From Anaerolineae bacterium (GTDB taxonomy: Bacteria > Chloroflexota > Anaerolineae > Aggregatilineales > Phototrophicaceae), in assembly GCA_022843385.1 (NCBI GenBank), contig JALHNT010000001.1:62001-126000 (forward strand): a DNA stretch of 64,000 bases, read 5' to 3'. The position numbers were made by a program, and so were the translations under genes. The stretch's first letter is position 1. Each line of letters begins with the position of its first letter. Of this stretch, positions 1-9,097 are shown one piece after another. A model generated the notes under the pieces. That model worked only from the letters and a program-made list of their open reading frames with translations, was not told where the DNA came from and did no database searches.

Positions 1-1286
1 GCCAGCGTCAGTTCCGGCAGCAGCTCGGTCACATCCGGGCCGATCATGTGTGCACCCAGAATTTCGCCGTACTTCTTGTCACTGATGAGCTTGACGAAGC
101 CGCCGGTCTCGCCCAGGCCATGCGCCTTGCCGTTGGCCTGGAAGGGGAACTTGGCGACGTTGATGTCGTAGCCCTTGTCTTTAGCCTGTTTCTCCGTCCA
201 GCCGAAGCTGGCGATTTGCGGCTGGCAGTAGGTAGCGCGCGGCATCATATCGAAGTCCAGTTCCACCGTATGCGCCCCGGCAATGTTCTCCGCAGCCACT
301 ACACCCATAGCCTCGGCCACATGCGCCAGCATCAGCTTGGAGGTCACATCGCCGATGGCGTAGATATGTGGCACATTGGTCTGCATCTTGCCATTGATTG
401 CAATTGCACCCCGTTCCGTCAGCTTGACGCCGGTCTTTTCCAGCCCGTAACCCTCGGTGCGTGGCTTGAAACCGATGGCCTGCATCACCTTATCGGCTTC
501 GAGAGTCACCTGCTTGCCGTCCGGCGGCGTGACAGTCACGCGGACATTCTTGCCGGTATCCTCGATCTTGTCGACTTTGGTGCCGGTCATCACCTTGACC
601 CCCAGCTTCTCGTATTGTTTGCGCAGCTCCGCCGAGACTTCTTCATCCTCCAGCGGCACCATACGATCCAGGAACTCGACGATGGTCACATCCACGCCGT
701 AATTCTTCATGATGTAGCCGAACTCAACGCCAATCGCCCCTGCGCCAGCAATGATGATGCTGCCCGGCAGGTGATCTTCCATGATCTGTTCTTCATAGGT
801 CACAACTCGCGCGCTCAGCGACGAGCCGGGGATCAGCCGGGTGGTGGCCCCGGTGGCGATGATGCATTGCTTGAAGCGGATAGTCTCTTTGCCGCCGGCG
901 TTCAGCGCCACCTCCAGCGTATGGGCATCGCTGAAGGTCGCCCAGCCATCGAACTCGTCGATCTTGTTCTTGCGCATCAGGAAGTGCACGCCCTTGACAC
1001 GCCCATCGGCCACCCGCCGGCTGCGTTTGAAGGCCTCGCCATAATCGAATGTTACCTTGCCGTCGATCCTGAAGCCGAAGGTTTTCGACTCGTGCTGGAC
1101 GATGTGCGCCAGTTCAGCATTGCGCAGCAGGGCTTTGGAGGGGATGCAGCCCACATTCAGGCACACGCCTCCCCAATATTGCTTTTCAATGATTGCAGTT
1201 TTCAAACCAAGCTGGCTGGCGCGGATGGCGGCGACATAGCCCCCCGGCCCGGCTCCCAGTACGACCACATCGTATTCCTTAGCCAT
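1..1286 (-). CDS. lpdA: Dihydrolipoyl dehydrogenase (E3), 3' end cut by window edge
   Basis: FAD-dependent disulfide oxidoreductase that reoxidises the dihydrolipoyl arm of 2-oxo acid dehydrogenase or glycine cleavage complexes and reduces NAD+. About 428 codons are visible from the ATG at 1286; the family is usually 460-475, so only the end of the dimerisation domain is missing. Visible: N-terminal FAD motif [10 protein letters not shown], the redox-active disulfide in [13 protein letters not shown] (Cys42 and Cys47), the NAD-binding motif [10 protein letters not shown], and the second FAD motif ([13 protein letters not shown]). An E2 gene and lipB lie within 8 kb, which fits lipoamide metabolism. 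No E1 gene is in the window, so the complex it serves is not fixed. Confidence 0.95.
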   Translation of the reverse strand, partial: MAKEYDVVVLGAGPGGYVAAIRASQLGLKTAIIEKQYWGGVCLNVGCIPSKALLRNAELAHIVQHESKTFGFRIDGKVTFDYGEAFKRSRRVADGRVKGVHFLMRKNKIDEFDGWATFSDAHTLEVALNAGGKETIRFKQCIIATGATTRLIPGSSLSARVVTYEEQIMEDHLPGSIIIAGAGAIGVEFGYIMKNYGVDVTIVEFLDRMVPLEDEEVSAELRKQYEKLGVKVMTGTKVDKIEDTGKNVRVTVTPPDGKQVTLEADKVMQAIGFKPRTEGYGLEKTGVKLTERGAIAINGKMQTNVPHIYAIGDVTSKLMLAHVAEAMGVVAAENIAGAHTVELDFDMMPRATYCQPQIASFGWTEKQAKDKGYDINVAKFPFQANGKAHGLGETGGFVKLISDKKYGEILGAHMIGPDVTELLPELTL

Positions 1287-1471
1287 GACTTTCTCCTGTG
1301 GCACATCTTAGCGTGTGCGTGTAGCGATTTTTCGGAATGCTTCATGGATGATTCTAATATGCTGATGCAGGCAGATGCAATGTCCTTACCCTGCCATATC
1401 GAAAACAGGGCGAAGCGTTACAATAGAAAGATTGCGGGATTGAGTCGGTTTGACTGATTGTCAGAAGTACG
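1287..1471. promoter_or_regulatory. Divergent intergenic region, lpd / histidine kinase
   Basis: These 185 bases separate two divergent genes and so must hold both promoters. A TACAAT hexamer at 1419-1424 faces the kinase, about 50 bp before its ATG, but no good -35 box is seen at the right spacing. No convincing operator palindrome was found. Confidence 0.35.
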
Positions 1472-3250
1472 ATGATTGACACGTTGTCGCGCACCCCAGT
1501 GACACACCCGATAGGCCGTATCCCTCGTCCGCTGCAAGTGCTGGCTGTCGCGCTGCTTTATGTCGGCGCAGCGCAGGTCGGTCTGCTGGTTCCTTTCCCT
1601 GGTGAAATCGCCACCTTAGCCTGGCCGGCCAGTGCGCTTGGCCTGGCCCTGATGCTGCTGTTCGGCATTCACTTATGGCCCGGAGTGGCGCTGGGTGCGT
1701 TCATCATCGCCTTCGCGTCCGGGCATCCACTGCTGATCCTGACTGGGGAAGTGCTGGCGCATACCCTCGAAGCAGTCACCGGCGTCTGGTTGCTGCGGCA
1801 GATCAAGTCATTCGATGACTCGCTCGCCAGTCCGGAAGATGTCCTGCTGCTGGGATTGATCGCTGGCGCAGTGCCGGTGCTGGGATCGTTCATCGCCATG
1901 CTCAGCGTTGGACTGCACAGTGGTGCCGCGCTGACCAGCCTGACCAGTTTGGGCTGGCACTGGTGGTATGGTCATGCCATGAGTCTGATGGTCGTCTCGC
2001 CGGTTTTACTGATCTGGTATCACAATCCACATTGGCGCTGGAATCGCTTGCAGACCATCGAACTGACGTTGGTACTGTCTCTCCTCGTCATCCTCGCATT
2101 GGTGGTCTTCATCCGCGTGTTCCCGGTTGGCAATCTGCCGCTTGGTCATGCCATCTTCCCCTTCATCCTGTGGATTGCTGTTCGTTTCAGTCCGCGTGAG
2201 GTCGCCAGCGCCAGCCTGGTGGTGGCGTCGATTGCGTTGTTTGGCACCATGTTCGGCAGTGGCCCTTTCTCGCGTCCTCAGTTTGACCTGAATCTGTTTC
2301 TGCTGACCACCTTTGTCGTCTCAATCATGCTGACGGCGCTGCTGCTGGCGACTCTGCTGGAGCAGCGGCGGCGCACCCGCGAAGCCCTGCAACAAAGCCA
2401 TGATGAACTAGAGATGCGTGTGCTGGCACGGACGACCGAGCTGCTGCAAACCAATACGCGCTTGCAGGCCGAAATCCAGCGCCACGAACACACCCAGCGC
2501 GAACTCGCGACCGCCCATCAGGAAGCCGTGACAGCGCTGACCGCCAAACGCCACATCCTGGCTGGTATCAGCCATGACGCGCGTACCCCGCTGACCGTGC
2601 TGATGCTCTACACCGATATGCTCAAGGTCGAGCGTTACGGCCCGCTCAACGAAAAACAGAACGATGTGCTGGATACGATCCACGCCAATGCCGATGAACT
2701 GCTGCGTTTTATCAATAACCTGCTCGATGAAGCCCAGCTTGAAGCCAATAATCTGACGCTGCATCCCAAGGTGTTTGCGCTGCGAAGCTGGTTCGATGAG
2801 ACCATAGCTGCCATCCAACCGCTGGCCGAACGCAAAAAGCTGTACCTGGATCGATTGATGGATGTCGCAATGCCGGATATGATTTATGCAGATCCTGATC
2901 GTCTGAAGAGCATCCTTCATAACCTGGTCGGCAACGCCATCAAGTTCACCCGTCAGGGCGGGGTGAGCGTCAGCATTGACCAGGTCAACCCGGACTTCTG
3001 GAAGATTCGTGTGGCAGATTCCGGGCCGGGCATTGATGAGGAGTCGCTGGGACGAGTCTTTGAGCCGTTCTGGCAGGCGGGTGATCTGACGGCGCGCCAG
3101 ATCAATTCCGGCGTCGGGCTGGGTTTATCGATTGTCAAACGTGGGGTGGAGTTGATGAACGGTCATATCGAGGTGCATAGCGTGGTTGGCGAAGGGACAA
3201 CCTTCATTGTCGTCCTGCCACTCCTCACCGAGCCGCCTCACCATGCCTGA
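1472..3250 (+). CDS. MASE1-type membrane sensor histidine kinase
   Basis: A 592-residue sensor kinase. Residues 20-295 hold about eight hydrophobic segments resembling the MASE1 integral membrane sensor (LAWPASALGLALMLLFG near residue 50). A charged coiled coil follows at 296-358. HisKA carries the H box GISHDARTPLTVL, with His368 the expected phosphorylation site. HATPase has the N box LHNLVGNAIKFT, the G1 box VADSGPGIDEES and a C-terminal GVGLGLSIVKR. The input signal cannot be read from sequence. It overlaps the downstream response regulator by 8 bases, so the two are translationally coupled and almost certainly cognate. The H box has Asp-Ala where Glu-Leu or Glu-Phe is more usual. Confidence 0.9.
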   Translation: MIDTLSRTPVTHPIGRIPRPLQVLAVALLYVGAAQVGLLVPFPGEIATLAWPASALGLALMLLFGIHLWPGVALGAFIIAFASGHPLLILTGEVLAHTLEAVTGVWLLRQIKSFDDSLASPEDVLLLGLIAGAVPVLGSFIAMLSVGLHSGAALTSLTSLGWHWWYGHAMSLMVVSPVLLIWYHNPHWRWNRLQTIELTLVLSLLVILALVVFIRVFPVGNLPLGHAIFPFILWIAVRFSPREVASASLVVASIALFGTMFGSGPFSRPQFDLNLFLLTTFVVSIMLTALLLATLLEQRRRTREALQQSHDELEMRVLARTTELLQTNTRLQAEIQRHEHTQRELATAHQEAVTALTAKRHILAGISHDARTPLTVLMLYTDMLKVERYGPLNEKQNDVLDTIHANADELLRFINNLLDEAQLEANNLTLHPKVFALRSWFDETIAAIQPLAERKKLYLDRLMDVAMPDMIYADPDRLKSILHNLVGNAIKFTRQGGVSVSIDQVNPDFWKIRVADSGPGIDEESLGRVFEPFWQAGDLTARQINSGVGLGLSIVKRGVELMNGHIEVHSVVGEGTTFIVVLPLLTEPPHHA

Positions 3251-3605
3251 TCCACAACTGCTGGTCATTGAAGATGATCGATTGCTGGGCGAGTTGTACG
3301 TGGATATTCTCAAAGAGAAATCTGTAACCTGTGAGCTGATTTATGATGGCGACCAGGCGATCCAGCGTCTGAAGGAGATTACGCCGGCTGTCATCCTCCT
3401 CGACCTTCATCTGCCGTATATCTCCGGCCTCGATGTGTTGGAGCAAATCCACAGCGAACCTCGGTTTGCCAATACCAAAGTCATTGTAGCAACGGCGGAT
3501 GGCGTCCGTGCCAAGGAAGTCAGCCATCTGGTACAGGTGGTCTTCCTCAAGCCAGTGGACTACAGCCAGCTCATCAATACCGTGCTGCGCCTGTTGGCGG
3601 AATGA
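3243..3605 (+). CDS. Single-domain response regulator (CheY-like)
   Basis: A 120-residue receiver domain with no output domain. The acidic pair is Asp11/Asp12, the phospho-acceptor is Asp54 in VILLDLHLP, the switch Thr is near 84 (ATADG) and the conserved Lys is 103 (FLKPVD). The ATG at 3243 is chosen because the receiver fold begins there; a longer frame from 3186 would add residues that belong to the kinase's coding region. It overlaps the kinase stop by 8 bases. With no DNA-binding domain it probably acts by protein contact or in a phosphorelay. Confidence 0.9.
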   Translation: MPDPQLLVIEDDRLLGELYVDILKEKSVTCELIYDGDQAIQRLKEITPAVILLDLHLPYISGLDVLEQIHSEPRFANTKVIVATADGVRAKEVSHLVQVVFLKPVDYSQLINTVLRLLAE

Positions 3606-3641
3606 GGGGCAAACGTTCTCGGTTCGCCCCTTGTCCGCGCC

Positions 3642-4649
3642 TCAATTCCCCTTGCCGGGAACTACAATGTCCTTGAGCGAATTGCCACTGCTGCCATTTT
3701 CGTCGCAGGGTGGCAGCGGCCCCTCACCACACAGAATGCCTTCATTCACCAGCGCCTGCATCTCCAGCAATTCTAACCGGGTCATCGGTTCCGCCAGCGC
3801 AATATCGCGTTCCAGCATCCCCAGCGGCAGCGCCGTCAGGCTGCCCACACGGTTGCTGTATGAGCGCGGTTCTTCTGGCGCCGCGGTAGCGCTCATGATC
3901 GGCAGGCTAATCATCCGACCAGCAATGGTGCGGAATGGGGTGTAACTCTGCCCCATCCCAATCCGCGCCCAGGTTCCTGGTGCTACCACCTGCGTCCGCT
4001 CTGAGGAGGTGATATAGGCTGCGCCCTCCAGCGTGGTCACGGTCATGCCCGTGCGCGAATCGGACTGGAAGAATACGGTTGAACCCATATCGACATCGAC
4101 GCCATTGATGCTGAAGGTCACCTGTCCCACACCTTTCGGCGTCTGCACCAGCACGCCGCTTTCCGGTGCTTCGCTGCACTGGGCATCGCCAGCCCCCGTC
4201 CGCAGATAGAAGGCCTGCATCGGCGTGAAGGTTTCAACCTGGTCAGCACCGACAGCATTGGTCACCTCGACATCGCCGAACAACAGGAAGGTCACATTCT
4301 GCCCTGGCAGTGCATCGGGCAGATTGGCCTGCAACCGCATCAGCGCCACGCCCCACTCGCCAGTGGTCACGTTCATCGGGCTGAGCTTCAGGCTTTGCAG
4401 CAGCGCCACATCGATAATATCACCCACCTTGCTGAAGTTGACGGTTCCCGCGCCTTCCTGGGGTTCCGCCGTCATGTTGACATTGCCGTAACAGGTCTGG
4501 TTGCGTCCGGTGCTTTGACAGGCCACATCAGCCGCGGCGATGGCCTGTGCCACCAGGTCGGGGCAGGTCACCTGCTGTGCCAGCGCCAGCGCCGGTGACA
4601 AACAGATGAGCAGTGTGAATACGATCAGGCTGTAGGGTTTTCGCATCAT
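3642..4649 (-). CDS. Secreted FecR-like protein, paralogue of the next gene
   Basis: A 335-residue exported protein of unknown function. A signal peptide ends near ALALAQQ (residues 1-25). The mature part has a Cys-containing N-terminal region (residues 29-53), then a beta-rich middle with GSTVFFQ, TTLEGAAYI and VVAPGTWARI, which resembles FecR-type or cupin-like extracytoplasmic domains. It ends in a short Cys-containing tail (LCGEGPLPPCDENG). It is the third gene of a leftward operon, 30 bp after a close paralogue that shares most of this domain but carries a long proline-rich repeat tail. It probably arose by tandem duplication. SD GAGGAAA lies just before the first of two ATGs. Confidence 0.7.
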   Translation of the reverse strand: MMRKPYSLIVFTLLICLSPALALAQQVTCPDLVAQAIAAADVACQSTGRNQTCYGNVNMTAEPQEGAGTVNFSKVGDIIDVALLQSLKLSPMNVTTGEWGVALMRLQANLPDALPGQNVTFLLFGDVEVTNAVGADQVETFTPMQAFYLRTGAGDAQCSEAPESGVLVQTPKGVGQVTFSINGVDVDMGSTVFFQSDSRTGMTVTTLEGAAYITSSERTQVVAPGTWARIGMGQSYTPFRTIAGRMISLPIMSATAAPEEPRSYSNRVGSLTALPLGMLERDIALAEPMTRLELLEMQALVNEGILCGEGPLPPCDENGSSGNSLKDIVVPGKGN

Positions 4650-4679
4650 GATTTCCTCTCACTTTCTTCTCGCTCGTCC

Positions 4680-6101
4680 TCAGCCACCGGGCGGTGCTGG
4701 GGGTGGCGGTAGGTTTCCGGGTGGTGGGGGTGGCGGGAGAATATTCTCGGCGGGCGGCGGTGGAGTTACCGGCAGTGCCGGATCGGCTGGAACACTTATG
4801 GCCTGTGGACAGAAGGGACGGGTTTCATTTTCCGGTAAGGGCGGATCGTTTGACCCCGGTGGGAAGACGCAATCGCGCTGATCCGGTGGCAGGTTCACGC
4901 CTTCACCTTCGACAGGTGGACAGAAGGGACGGGTTTCATTTTCCGGTAAAGGCGGATCATTCGGCCCGGGTGGGAAGACGCAATCGCGCTGATCCGGTGG
5001 CAGGTTCACGCCTTCACCTTCGACGGGTGGACAGAAGGGGCGGGTTTCATTTTCCGGTAAAGGCGGATCATTCGGCCCCGGTGGGAAGACGCAATCACCG
5101 GTGTCCGGCAGATTGGGGAATTCATCGCAGGGCGGGAAGGGCGCTTCATCACACAGCGGTGCCCCCTCCTCGATGCGTTCGCGTATGACTTCAACTTCTG
5201 CTTCCGTCAGCGGCGCGGCCACCTCAATCTCGCGCTCCAGCAGCGCCAGCGGCAGGTTTTCGATGGCGGCGAACCGATCCCCTTCATACGATTCGGGCAG
5301 ACCAGGCGGGCCGGATACCATCAGACCGGGTGGCGCGGGCGGGGCAATCTGATCATCCAACGGAGCTGCTGCGGCGGGCGGCGGGCCTTCGTCAGCCGGA
5401 TTGGCGGCTCCCAGCGGGATGCTGATCCACGTCCCTGGTACGATCACCTGGGTTTCGTTCTCCGCGCTGGCGTAAGCTGCCCCTTCCAGTGTGCTGACGG
5501 TCATTTGTTTACCGGCTTCAGCCTGAAAGAACACCGTCGATCCCATGCTGATGTCCACCCCGTTGACGCTGAAGCTGACTGCCCCCACACCCTTCGGAGT
5601 CTGCACCAGCAGGCCGCTCTGCGGCGCTTCAACGCAGGTCGTCTGCCCCACCGCCGTCCGCAGATAGAAGGCCTGCATCGGGCGCAACGTCGGATCATTG
5701 GCATCAACAGCATTGGTCAGTTCGACATCGCCGAACAGCAGGAATGTCACATTCTGCCCCGGCAGCGTATCCGGCAGATTGGCCTGGAGCTTGAGCAGCG
5801 CCACGCCCCATTTGCCAGTCGCGGCATCCAGCGGGCTAACGATCAGCGAGCGCACCGCGGCCACATCCACCACATCGCCCACCTTCTCAAAGGTGAAGCT
5901 GCTCTCCGGCTGCGGCTCGGCGCGCAGATCGATGTTGCCATAACAGGCCTGATTGCGCCCGGTATTCTCGCAGGCCGCGCTGGCGGCATCGAGCGCCTGC
6001 TGAATCTGGGCGCTGCATTCACTCCCCTGTGCCAACGCCAGTGTCGGCCCCAGCCACAGGCACAGCGTCCATAACCACAACCGATAAACTCTCCGCATCA
6101 T
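4680..6101 (-). CDS. Secreted FecR-like protein with Pro-rich tandem-repeat tail
   Basis: A 473-residue exported protein. The signal peptide ends at ALAQG (residue 25). The N-terminal ~310 residues align with the 335-residue protein encoded downstream (shared blocks LPGQNVTFLLFGDVE, MQAFYLRT, QTPKGVG, MGSTVFFQ, STLEGAAYA). The C-terminal third is low complexity: about 2.6 copies of a 37-residue unit that starts CVFPPGPNDPPLPENETRPF, then a Pro/Gly-rich tail. Each unit carries two cysteines, suggesting disulfide cross-links in a rigid stalk or wall-associated segment. The repeats are almost identical at DNA level, so they are recent. The function is not recognised. The gene begins 10 bp after the lipoprotein gene. 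Confidence 0.7.
   Translation of the reverse strand: MMRRVYRLWLWTLCLWLGPTLALAQGSECSAQIQQALDAASAACENTGRNQACYGNIDLRAEPQPESSFTFEKVGDVVDVAAVRSLIVSPLDAATGKWGVALLKLQANLPDTLPGQNVTFLLFGDVELTNAVDANDPTLRPMQAFYLRTAVGQTTCVEAPQSGLLVQTPKGVGAVSFSVNGVDISMGSTVFFQAEAGKQMTVSTLEGAAYASAENETQVIVPGTWISIPLGAANPADEGPPPAAAAPLDDQIAPPAPPGLMVSGPPGLPESYEGDRFAAIENLPLALLEREIEVAAPLTEAEVEVIRERIEEGAPLCDEAPFPPCDEFPNLPDTGDCVFPPGPNDPPLPENETRPFCPPVEGEGVNLPPDQRDCVFPPGPNDPPLPENETRPFCPPVEGEGVNLPPDQRDCVFPPGSNDPPLPENETRPFCPQAISVPADPALPVTPPPPAENILPPPPPPGNLPPPPAPPGG
4807..5098 (-). repeat. 111-bp in-frame tandem repeat, ~2.6 copies
   Basis: Unit starts at 4807, 4918 and 5029, exactly 111 bp (37 codons) apart, with a partial third copy. 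The copies differ by only a few bases. The period keeps the reading frame of the host gene. Length variation between strains is likely, by slippage or recombination. Confidence 0.9.
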
Positions 6102-6111
6102 GCCGCCCCCG

Positions 6112-6879
6112 TTATCTGGGAATGAGTGTCAGAATCTGAATGTCGTTGTCGGTCACCAGGATGTTCTCTGGCGTTTGATTGTCGCCAACGCGCTGGCTGA
6201 CAATGGCGTTGAGCGATTCAAGTACGGCGAAGAAGGCATCCTGTGTGGCGACGTTCAGATACCACTCTGGCGGATCGCCAGCCGCTACCGTGATGTCGCT
6301 GATGGTGATCTGCGTCACTGTCCCCTGCTGAATGAACGGGATGACCACCACGCCGGTCACATCGCTCACCCCGTCGGTGGCTGTCAGCGTCAGGTTGATC
6401 GCACCCGGCACAAAATCGACCACTGCGGCCTGAATCGTGGGATACGTCAAACGGCGCACATCCAGTTCTTCCTGGAACTGCTGTTCATTGATAACCAGCG
6501 CCGCCAACTGCTGGCTGCCGCTGCTGTCCCCCGGCGTCAGGGTGATGAAGCGGGGCGCTTCCAGCACTGCCTGGGTCGATGTGCCAACCGCAGCGGCAGT
6601 GGCTTCGAGGGTCGCAGTGGGGGTGATGGGCGTCGGCGTCCGGCTGGGGATCGGTGTGTTGGTCGGCCCAGCGGTGTTGGTGATGGTCGCGGTTGCAGCG
6701 ATTGTGTTGGTGATGGCAACCGTCGCCGTCAGTGTGGGTGTTTCACTGGGCATCGGACTGGGTGTGGTCGTCACAGTAGGCAGCGAAGCGACTGTCGGCA
6801 GCGCTTCACCACTCGGTTGTTCAGCCGGTTGGCAGGCCGCCAGCGCCATCCCCAGCACAAGAATTAGGATTAATCGCAT
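6112..6879 (-). CDS. Lipoprotein with Thr/Pro-rich linker
   Basis: A 255-residue predicted lipoprotein. The lipobox LAAC puts the lipidated Cys at residue 15 or 16. A low-complexity linker rich in TPT, TAT and TNT (about residues 25-105) follows, a layout that lets a globular domain stand away from the membrane. The C-terminal ~130 residues look globular (LTPGDSSGSQQLAALVINEQ; ITISDITVAAGDPPEWYLNV) and match no family I recognise. It is first in a leftward operon with two secreted FecR-like paralogues (gaps 10 and 30 bp), so the three may form one cell-surface assembly. Confidence 0.7.
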   Translation of the reverse strand: MRLILILVLGMALAACQPAEQPSGEALPTVASLPTVTTTPSPMPSETPTLTATVAITNTIAATATITNTAGPTNTPIPSRTPTPITPTATLEATAAAVGTSTQAVLEAPRFITLTPGDSSGSQQLAALVINEQQFQEELDVRRLTYPTIQAAVVDFVPGAINLTLTATDGVSDVTGVVVIPFIQQGTVTQITISDITVAAGDPPEWYLNVATQDAFFAVLESLNAIVSQRVGDNQTPENILVTDNDIQILTLIPR

Positions 6880-6913
6880 GAATGGTTCTGCCCCGTCTGC
6901 TTAATCGTTGCAC

Positions 6914-6933
6914 ATGATAGACGATTCTATCAT
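6914..6933. promoter_or_regulatory. Perfect 8-bp inverted repeat (operator or hairpin)
   Basis: ATGATAGA-CGAT-TCTATCAT is a perfect 20-bp palindrome, 35 bp upstream of the lipoprotein start and 48 bp beyond the E2 stop, both on the minus strand. There is no T-run after it, so an operator is more likely than an intrinsic terminator. Confidence 0.45.
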
Positions 6934-6980
6934 AGCATGAGTTCCCATCGGCATAGGCCATTCGTTAGGCAAACGAGGTT

Positions 6981-8246
6981 CTAACGCCAGTCTTCCATCC
7001 GGCGTTTGAGCGCCAGCATGAAACCATCACCCACCGCGCCATCCGCCACCCGGTGATCGAAGGTCAGCGTGACGTAGCAGCAGGGGCGGATCGCCAGCAT
7101 ATCATGAATGACTTTCACCCGTTTCTCCATCACCCCCACGCCCAGGATCGCCACCTGTGGCTGGTTGATGATGGGCGTCGCCAGCAGGCTGCCACCCACG
7201 CCGTGATTGCTGATGGTGAAGGTGCCGCCCCGCGCCTCTTCCGCCTTGAGCTGTTTGTTCCGCGCCCGCCCGGCCACATCGTTGAGCGCCCGTGCCATCC
7301 CCAGCAGATTCAAATCCTGCGCTGCGCGAATCACTGGCACGATCAGCCCTTCGTCCAGCGCCACCGCGATCCCCAGATGTACCGGATGATGCAGGTAGAT
7401 GCCGTCCTCGCGCCACTCGGCGTTCAGATAGGGATGCTGTGGCAGCGTTTGTGCTACCGCCAGGGCGAAATAGGCCGTCAGCGTCAGGTTGACTCCTTGC
7501 CGGGCGAAGTCGGGTTTATGGGCATCCAGATGCGCCAACACCATCGAAAGGTCGAACTCAAATACCGTTGTCACATGCGGTGCGGTGTGCAGCTTGCTGC
7601 GCGTCATATGCTCGGCAATCGAACGCCGCATCGCGCTCAACCCGACCAGTTCGCCGTCTGTCACGGCTGGCACCGCTTCCACTGGATGCAGCCGCTCCGG
7701 CTTGATCGTAGTGAAGGGTGGTGGGCCTTGCCGCACTGAGGGTTCACCACGAGCGACCAGCGCCGTTTCTTCGGTGATTCCCTCCGGCGTCAGGCGGTTG
7801 TTCAGGATCGGCTGGCGCGGATTCTCCGGGGTGACGTTGCTTCGGCTCTCCAGATAGGCTTCGACATCCTTCTTCGTCACCCGCCCCTCGCGTCCGCTGC
7901 CGGCGATCTGACTCAGGTCGATGCGATGCTCGGCCACCATCCGTGCCACCACCGGCGAGACGTAACCATTGTAGGCGGTGCTGTCCTCAACCGCTTCGCT
8001 GTTCGCGTCCTCGATGATCGCCAGGCACACGCCCTCGCGCGCCGCTTCGCCTGCCTGTACCTGAATGCGCGTCAGGATGCCGCTGACCGGGGCCGGAATT
8101 TCGGTATCCACTTTGTCGGTGGTCACTTCGAGCAGCGGTTCATGCTGCTGGATGGCGTCGCCTTCGCGCTTCAGCCAGCGGCTGACCGTCACGTCACCAA
8201 CAGCGCTCTCGCCCAGTTTCGGCATTTTCACTTCTGTGGACATCAT
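6981..8246 (-). CDS. 2-oxo acid dehydrogenase E2 acyltransferase
   Basis: Core acyltransferase of a pyruvate, 2-oxoglutarate or branched-chain 2-oxo acid dehydrogenase complex, about 421 residues. One lipoyl domain carries Lys45 in TTDKVD, the lipoylation site. A peripheral subunit-binding domain follows (YVSPVVARMVAEHRIDLSQI, with GREGRVTKKD). The catalytic domain ends with FDHRVADG, whose His and Asp are catalytic. One lipoyl domain and no long Ala/Pro linker fit the SucB/BkdB type. The start is an ATG at 8246; a GTG one codon earlier is also possible. It is divergent from lipB, the enzyme that begins its lipoylation, across only 76 bp. Substrate specificity is not certain. Confidence 0.92.
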   Translation of the reverse strand: MMSTEVKMPKLGESAVGDVTVSRWLKREGDAIQQHEPLLEVTTDKVDTEIPAPVSGILTRIQVQAGEAAREGVCLAIIEDANSEAVEDSTAYNGYVSPVVARMVAEHRIDLSQIAGSGREGRVTKKDVEAYLESRSNVTPENPRQPILNNRLTPEGITEETALVARGEPSVRQGPPPFTTIKPERLHPVEAVPAVTDGELVGLSAMRRSIAEHMTRSKLHTAPHVTTVFEFDLSMVLAHLDAHKPDFARQGVNLTLTAYFALAVAQTLPQHPYLNAEWREDGIYLHHPVHLGIAVALDEGLIVPVIRAAQDLNLLGMARALNDVAGRARNKQLKAEEARGGTFTISNHGVGGSLLATPIINQPQVAILGVGVMEKRVKVIHDMLAIRPCCYVTLTFDHRVADGAVGDGFMLALKRRMEDWR

Positions 8247-8280
8247 CACCCCCGACCGCTACTTCTGCTCATGACCGTAT

Positions 8281-8286
8281 TATAAT
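8281..8286 (+). promoter_or_regulatory. -10 box of lipB promoter
   Basis: A perfect TATAAT ends 36 bp before the lipB ATG. The -35 region is poor. It sits in the short divergent region shared with the E2 gene. Confidence 0.55.
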
Positions 8287-8322
8287 GCGGGTCAGCGACT
8301 CTGGTGTAACAGGCGTGTGATC

Positions 8323-9015
8323 ATGACTCTCCCTCATCCGTCCATCTGTCAGGTCATCCAACCCGGACGTATGGCCTATCAGGCGGCCTGGGACTGGCAG
8401 AGTCAACTGGCTGAACAGCGCGGGCGCGGCGACATCCCCGATACACTGCTGCTGCTGGAACACCCCCACACCTACACCCTGGGGACATCTGCCCACGCCG
8501 AGAATCTGCTGCTCTCACCCGATGAACTGCGCCAGCGCGGCATCGAAGTCTTTCAGTCGGATCGCGGCGGCGACATCACCTATCACGGCCCCGGCCAACT
8601 GGTCGGCTATCCCATCATCCAGCTTCCCCGCGCTAGCGAAACGCTGCGGGCGGATGTCGTCGGCTACGTCCGCCGCATCGAGCAGGTCATCATCGACACG
8701 CTGGCCGATTATCATGTCACTGCCTATCCCATCCCCGGACTGACCGGCGTCTGGGTGAATACACCGGCGGGTGAGGTCAAAATCTGCGCCATTGGCGTCC
8801 GTGTCAACGTCAAGGCCGTCACCAAACACGGCTTCGCCCTTAACCTCAACACCGACCTCAGCTACTTCGACGGCATCATCCCCTGCGGCATCCGCGACAA
8901 AGGTGTGACCAGCCTGGCCGTGCTGCTCGGCAAGCCGGTGGACGAAGCCGCTGCCCGCCAGCGGCTCATCCATCACTTCGGCCAGCGCTTCGACTATGCC
9001 ATGTTGCCCCCTTAA
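8323..9015 (+). CDS. lipB: Octanoyl-[ACP]:protein N-octanoyltransferase
   Basis: Transfers the octanoyl group from octanoyl-ACP to lipoyl domains of 2-oxo acid dehydrogenase E2 and GcvH, the first step of de novo lipoate assembly. About 230 residues, the normal length. Signatures: RGGDITYHGPGQLVGYP, the lysine-bearing block KICAIGVRVN with TKHGFALNLNTDL, and the cysteine in IIPCGI, matching the catalytic Lys/Cys pair. The ATG at 8323 is preferred over a GTG two codons earlier. It is divergent from the E2 gene it would modify. lipA is not in this window. Confidence 0.95.
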   Translation: MTLPHPSICQVIQPGRMAYQAAWDWQSQLAEQRGRGDIPDTLLLLEHPHTYTLGTSAHAENLLLSPDELRQRGIEVFQSDRGGDITYHGPGQLVGYPIIQLPRASETLRADVVGYVRRIEQVIIDTLADYHVTAYPIPGLTGVWVNTPAGEVKICAIGVRVNVKAVTKHGFALNLNTDLSYFDGIIPCGIRDKGVTSLAVLLGKPVDEAAARQRLIHHFGQRFDYAMLPP

Positions 9016-9030
9016 TCATGTTAAGATTGG

Positions 9031-9058
9031 TTGAAATTTAGACACTCGAGGCTACAAT
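9031..9058 (+). promoter_or_regulatory. Putative sigma-70-type promoter
   Basis: TTGAAA (9031-9036) and TACAAT (9053-9058) with a 16-bp spacer lie in an AT-rich gap 40 bp before the next gene, oriented toward it. Confidence 0.5.
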
Positions 9059-9097
9059 AAGTTAAATATAGTTTAAATATTTTACAGGTCGTTAATC

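Noticed and set aside
48-1457. Plus-strand open frame of 469 codons
   Set aside because: It lies antisense to lpd, which has all E3 motifs; the frame is a GC-rich shadow.
4807-5098. Possible CRISPR array
   Set aside because: Units are contiguous, 111 bp, in-frame and coding, with no spacers.
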